Part shown: positions 59,615 to 64,000 of the stretch, in pieces
How positions within the stretch are numbered: position 1 is the stretch's first letter
Layout of the letters: every line of letters begins with the position of its first letter
Source: Colwellia sp. 39_35_sub15_T18
Lineage (GTDB): Bacteria > Pseudomonadota > Gammaproteobacteria > Enterobacterales > Alteromonadaceae
Length of the DNA stretch: 64,000 nucleotides
NCBI GenBank assembly: GCA_002162675.1
Contig: MAAE01000007.1
Location: 62,001 to 126,000 of the forward strand
Direction of reading: 5' to 3'
Made by a program: the position numbers and the translations under genes
The notes under the pieces: model-generated
The model's database searches: none
Told to the model about the DNA's origin: nothing
What the model saw: only the letters and a program-made list of their open reading frames with translations

Positions 59615-61102
59615 TTACCCCGCTGACAATGCAACTCTATATTTTGATATTTCTCTATTAAATACAGCTACACCTTGATCCGGTAACTTATGGGCAAAAT
59701 GACTTTCCAATGTTGTTCTCGCTTCTGAATAATCTACCCATTCAACAGAATGGGTATAACCATGCAAATCTGAAAAAACTTTAGTAATAGTTCTAAATTT
59801 ATTATTTCTTGTAGCATCCCTTAGACCATTTAAGTAACTATCTCGGTGTACAGTAGGAACAATTATTTTAACTTCTTCTGCACTCACTAACTCGGCATTC
59901 ATCATAATCCTTGCAAGTCGTCCATTTCCATCATCAAATGGATGGCACTCAGTAACTAGAAACTGGATAAAAATAGCTCTTGCTAGACCTTCTGGTAAGC
60001 TTTGATAGATTGGAAATGCCTGCGCAAATGTTCCCTCTATTTGATCCGGTGCTACAAATACTGTATCACCGGCTTTATTAGATTTAATTTTTAACTGCCC
60101 TGGTCTTTTTTCAGGGCGCGCGTTCATAATCAAGCTGTGACGCTGTGTTAGAAGAGCTAATAACTCTTCAACACTTTTAGGGGTCGTAGACATTTCAGTA
60201 TAATCTTGAACGACATCAAAAACGGCTAAAACATCATGACTATCTTGATGGCGATTATTGATTTCATGTTTCTCAAAAACAATTTGCTCCGCTTCTTCGA
60301 TCTCAAACTCAGTGCCTTCAATATAGTTAGAAAAATAACTCTCAAAGAATGACAAATTTCTCCAGCTAGATGAGTTGTATTGATAAGGTCTTGATACAAA
60401 TTCACATTGACGTAAATACTTAGCCAAACATTCAAATATTTCAATCCTATTTGGATCGAACGGTTCTTTTTTGGCTACAGCAATTGCTCTTTCTGTAGAT
60501 AACACCTCAATAGGCTGGGTAGATAGAATAGCACCGATCAACCGTTCAAGCGCCTGAAATTCTTTTTCCATTTTAAGTACAGAGAAATTAGCTAGTGCCT
60601 CTTCCCGGATTCGATTAAGTTCTCTTTCGCCATAACGTTCAAGTAATCGACAAAGCTCTTGTTCAACCCAATCTTTACCTAAAGATTTAGGAGCAGCTAC
60701 GTCTTTATGGCTAATTTGTAAATTTTCCAATAAATACCGTGTCGGCGAACTTCTAAATGAATTGGGCTGAAAAGGCTCCTTAAGATGCTCAACATCACCG
60801 GGAAGTACCTCAACCGTCAAGAGATCACTAATCTGTATTTTTTTACGTATTTTTACTGGTGCAGTAATATACACCACTTTATTTTCAGGCAATAGTGAGA
60901 CTGCTGTAGCATGAGAAACAACGGCAGAGGGATATAAATACCCTATAATTTGATACCACTTATTATGCAGTAATTTAGGTATATCCTCCCATGCAGCATC
61001 AGTATAAATACCTTGCCTTATTCTTTTCAACTTACCTTGAGCAACAGCCTTAGAAAACTTCTTGGCCTCAGACGTATCTTGAACAAAAATTAATTGACTC
61101 AT
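59615..61102 (-). CDS. AbiEi-like N-terminal domain fused to Fic domain
   Basis: N-term GKLKRIRQGIYTDAAWED...YPSAVVSHATAVSLLP; Fic HPFDDGNGRLAR; inhibitory motif SNYIEG. Confidence 0.88.
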   Translation of the reverse strand: MSQLIFVQDTSEAKKFSKAVAQGKLKRIRQGIYTDAAWEDIPKLLHNKWYQIIGYLYPSAVVSHATAVSLLPENKVVYITAPVKIRKKIQISDLLTVEVLPGDVEHLKEPFQPNSFRSSPTRYLLENLQISHKDVAAPKSLGKDWVEQELCRLLERYGERELNRIREEALANFSVLKMEKEFQALERLIGAILSTQPIEVLSTERAIAVAKKEPFDPNRIEIFECLAKYLRQCEFVSRPYQYNSSSWRNLSFFESYFSNYIEGTEFEIEEAEQIVFEKHEINNRHQDSHDVLAVFDVVQDYTEMSTTPKSVEELLALLTQRHSLIMNARPEKRPGQLKIKSNKAGDTVFVAPDQIEGTFAQAFPIYQSLPEGLARAIFIQFLVTECHPFDDGNGRLARIMMNAELVSAEEVKIIVPTVHRDSYLNGLRDATRNNKFRTITKVFSDLHGYTHSVEWVDYSEARTTLESHFAHKLPDQGVAVFNREISKYRVALSAG

Positions 61103-61110
61103 AGCTTAAT

Positions 61111-61223
61111 CAGTAAAAACTAAATATAAAACATATAATAAGTGAAATACTAGATATAAACAAACAGATAAGGTGAATATTAAGATATAAAAGCAATCGT
61201 ATGGGAAATATAAGATATAAAAA
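61111..61223. promoter_or_regulatory. Four iteron-like repeats (core TAAGATATAAA) at 30-31 bp spacing
   Basis: taaatataaa 61121, tagatataaa 61151, aagatataaa 61182, aagatataaa 61212, each with an upstream purine-rich (a/g)gtgaa-like half. Confidence 0.75.
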
Positions 61224-61230
61224 TAGAACC

Positions 61231-61249
61231 GATACCCCACTTTATACCC
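61231..61249. repeat. Direct repeat right copy (19 bp)
   Basis: gataccccactttataccc. Confidence 0.8.
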
Positions 61250-61450
61250 TTGAGCTTTATGCCTTTAAATTAGTGTCGTCAAACCACTAAAATTTTTCTT
61301 TAATAAAATATAAACTTGTGACACAAAATCGACATTATGTACGCTATTACTACTGTCATGTCTGAGCTTCTAACGGACTAAACCTTATTTAAAAACTTCC
61401 CCAAAAGACATATTATAAGAATATTTAAACGTAGAAAGTTATGACAAATA

Positions 61451-62350
61451 TTAATTATAAATAGCCAATTGTTTTGTAAAAATATTGTTAAGCATGGTTA
61501 ACTCATCCGTTCTGACATAGTTGGGTCTAATAATTAAGGCAATAGTGCGATGAGGGCTAGGTTCATTTAAATGCACAGCGACTAACTCTGACTCATTATT
61601 TATGAGTTGATCTAATGCCATTTTAGGCACAATAGTGGTGCCTATTTTCCCCGCAACCATTTGAATTAATGTATGCAAACTTGCCGCATCAAAATCGTTA
61701 TTTTGCGTATGTTTTTTTAAACTACAGGCAGCTAACGCATGTTCTTTTAAACAATGTCCTTCTTTTAATAACATTAATTTTTCTAACTCAAGTTCTTGAG
61801 TGCTGATTTCTTCTAACTGACTTTGATGCTCATCTTTATGACACACCCAATAAAAGTCTTCTTGCCATAAGTCAAAACTCATCAAACCATCAATAGGGAA
61901 AGGCAGCGCTAATATTGCTGCATCAAGCTCGCCATTCTTGACCATATCAATTAAAACATGTGACTGTTCTTCATGAATTTTTAATTTAAATTCAGGGAAC
62001 TGTTTTCTTACTTCGGGTAATACTTTAGGCAATAAGTAAGGTCCTACGGTAGGAATAACACCAATAGACATTGATGTTGAAAAGGGTGCTTTATCACGTT
62101 GTGATATTTGCATGAGCTGGTCAAGCTCTACCTTAACACGTTTCGCCTGCTCAAGAATAAGCTGCCCTTTGCTCGTCACTAATACTTTTTTATTGTTTCG
62201 TTCAAAAATATTTATCCCTAGCTGCTTTTCTAGCTCATTAATTGCTGTGCTTAATGCAGATTGAGAAACATTACAGGCATCTGCAGCTTTCTTAAAATGT
62301 AAGGTTTTCTCTATCGCGAGTGCATAGTGTAGTTGTTTTAATGAAATCAT
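61451..62350 (-). CDS. oxyR: LysR family hydrogen peroxide regulator, OxyR-like
   Basis: LysR HTH; LMLLKEGHCLKEHALAAC contains the OxyR peroxidatic Cys context; divergent from catalase. Confidence 0.88.
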   Translation of the reverse strand: MISLKQLHYALAIEKTLHFKKAADACNVSQSALSTAINELEKQLGINIFERNNKKVLVTSKGQLILEQAKRVKVELDQLMQISQRDKAPFSTSMSIGVIPTVGPYLLPKVLPEVRKQFPEFKLKIHEEQSHVLIDMVKNGELDAAILALPFPIDGLMSFDLWQEDFYWVCHKDEHQSQLEEISTQELELEKLMLLKEGHCLKEHALAACSLKKHTQNNDFDAASLHTLIQMVAGKIGTTIVPKMALDQLINNESELVAVHLNEPSPHRTIALIIRPNYVRTDELTMLNNIFTKQLAIYN

Positions 62351-62597
62351 TTTAATAATCCATTGTTATACATAAAAGGTATTTCTATTTATTTTTCAAT
62401 CATAAAATTTTATCTAAGAAGCATAGCAGGGTCACAAACTCTCCCTGCCCCATTATTCAGTTTATTAGAACATTAAAATCTATTTTATTAATTTTATCAA
62501 TGATGCGGGGTGATTTATTATGACTATAGTGATGAAGAGCTACATTTATATCTTCAATCAAGTAATAAAAACTGTGTCTAAAAATACGGAGAAACTG

Positions 62598-64000
62598 ATG
62601 ACTATTAAAAATAAATTAACAACTGCTAACGGAAGCCCTGTAGCGGATAATCAAAACGTACAAACGGCAGGCCCTAGAGGCCCTATACTTTTACAAGATG
62701 CTTGGTTTCTTGAAAAGCTCGCTCACTTTGACCGAGAAGTCATTCCTGAAAGACGAATGCATGCAAAAGGATCTGGCGCTTACGGCACATTCACAGTAAC
62801 TCACGATATATCCAAATACACGAAAGCTAATATTTTTTCAGAGGTAGGTAAGAAAACAGATTTATTTGTTCGTTTCTCTACTGTTGCCGGTGAACGTGGC
62901 GCCGCAGATGCAGAACGAGACATTCGTGGATTTGCAATGAAATTTTATACCGACGAAGGTAATTGGGACCTAGTGGGAAATAACACACCCGTATTTTTCC
63001 TTCGAGACCCATTAAAGTTTCCTGATTTGAATCATGCGGTGAAACGTGACCCACGTACCAACTTGCGCAATGCTCAAAGCAACTGGGATTTTTGGACTCT
63101 GTTACCTGAAGCACTTCATCAAATTACCGTACTTATGAGTGAACGTGGTATTCCTCGCACATATCGTCATATGCATGGTTTTGGTAGCCATACCTTTAGC
63201 TTTATTAATGCTGATAATGAACGATTTTGGGTGAAATTCCACTTGGAAACGCAGCAAGGAATAGAAAACTTAACCGACCAAGAGGCTGAAACGTTAATTG
63301 GGCAAAACCGTGAAAGTCATCAACAAGACTTGTATGAAGCAATAGAAAATGGCGACTTTCCAAAGTGGGATTTAAAAGTACAAATAATGCCAGAAAAAGA
63401 TGCGGAGAATTATCGCTTTCATCCATTCGATTTAAGTAAAGTATGGTCGCACGCTGATTACCCATTAATTGATGTTGGCGTAATGGAACTGAACCGTAAT
63501 CCTGACAATTATTTCGCTGAAGTAGAACAAGCGGCTTTTAACCCTGCGAGTGTAGTTCCAGGTATAGGTTTCTCACCAGATAAAATGTTACAAGGTCGCT
63601 TATTCTCATACGGAGACGCTCAGCGTTATCGCTTAGGCGTTAACCATGTACATATTCCAGTGAACCAACCACGTTGTCCAGTGAGCTCATACCATAGAGA
63701 TGGAGCAATGCGCGTGGACGGAAATTACGGCAGCACCAAAGGCTATGAACCGAATAGTTTAGGCTTATGGCAAGAACAACCAGAAGCGAATGAACCGCCA
63801 CTTCATTTGCAAGGTGGCGCCTATAACTGGGACTTCCGCCAAAACGACAGTGACTACTTTACTCAGCCGGGAGATTTGTTCAACTTAATGAGCGCTCAGC
63901 AGCAGCAAGCCTTATTTGAAAATACCGCCAGGAGTGTTGGTGGCGCATCGATTGAAGTTCAACATCGCCACATTGCTAACTGTTACAAAGCTACAAAAGC
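62598..64000 (+). CDS. katA: Catalase (clade with N-terminal [10 protein letters not shown]), truncated by window end
   Basis: [66 protein letters not shown]; read from sequence, absent from ORF track. Confidence 0.96.
   Translation, partial: MTIKNKLTTANGSPVADNQNVQTAGPRGPILLQDAWFLEKLAHFDREVIPERRMHAKGSGAYGTFTVTHDISKYTKANIFSEVGKKTDLFVRFSTVAGERGAADAERDIRGFAMKFYTDEGNWDLVGNNTPVFFLRDPLKFPDLNHAVKRDPRTNLRNAQSNWDFWTLLPEALHQITVLMSERGIPRTYRHMHGFGSHTFSFINADNERFWVKFHLETQQGIENLTDQEAETLIGQNRESHQQDLYEAIENGDFPKWDLKVQIMPEKDAENYRFHPFDLSKVWSHADYPLIDVGVMELNRNPDNYFAEVEQAAFNPASVVPGIGFSPDKMLQGRLFSYGDAQRYRLGVNHVHIPVNQPRCPVSSYHRDGAMRVDGNYGSTKGYEPNSLGLWQEQPEANEPPLHLQGGAYNWDFRQNDSDYFTQPGDLFNLMSAQQQQALFENTARSVGGASIEVQHRHIANCYKATK

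Noticed and set aside
62351-62597. OxyR operator in the oxyR-katA intergenic region
   Set aside because: Looked for the ATAG-N7-CTAT pattern; only weak partial matches (e.g. ggtatttctat), not enough to call.
1-64000. CRISPR arrays, rRNA and tRNA genes
   Set aside because: Scanned by eye for spaced repeats and for conserved tRNA/rRNA sequences; none recognised. A tRNAscan-SE/CRISPR finder run would be decisive.

Overview
The window looks like a low-GC marine gammaproteobacterial chromosome, probably an Alteromonadales/Colwellia-like relative (inferred from gene content, not searched). Core blocks: sfsA-dksA-gluQ-pcnB-folK-panB-panC (interrupted by two redox genes), a PanP-type decarboxylase, a YadGH-like ABC exporter, efp/epmB, two MscS-family channels and oxyR/katA. 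A large signalling cluster (about 25.5-34.4 kb) combines a periplasmic binding protein, a CHASE/PAS histidine kinase, further kinases, response regulators and a GGDEF-EAL protein. Accessory parts: PhoX plus a two-CXXCH lipoprotein, a MesX/MesD-like methionine synthase locus, a decayed integrative element (AlpA, Fic, integrase tail), a TonB receptor / ADC-like / large flavoprotein locus beside a 7TMR-DISM hybrid kinase, and an AbiEi-like+Fic fusion. Most notable observations: (i) four iteron-like repeats at about 30-bp spacing directly upstream of the AbiEi-Fic gene, with the whole module bracketed by 19-bp direct repeats; (ii) pcnB homology extends upstream of any canonical start codon to an apparent AUC start, parallel to the AUU start of E. 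coli pcnB; (iii) a tandem partial duplication of folK; (iv) an internal duplication of the TonB-box/plug start in a TonB receptor; (v) a poly-G frameshift in a LysE exporter; (vi) several gene remnants absent from the ORF track (nSTAND NTPase, LysR, IS256 transposase, AlpA). No rRNA, tRNA or CRISPR array was recognised. All family calls are by reading the sequence; no searches were run.
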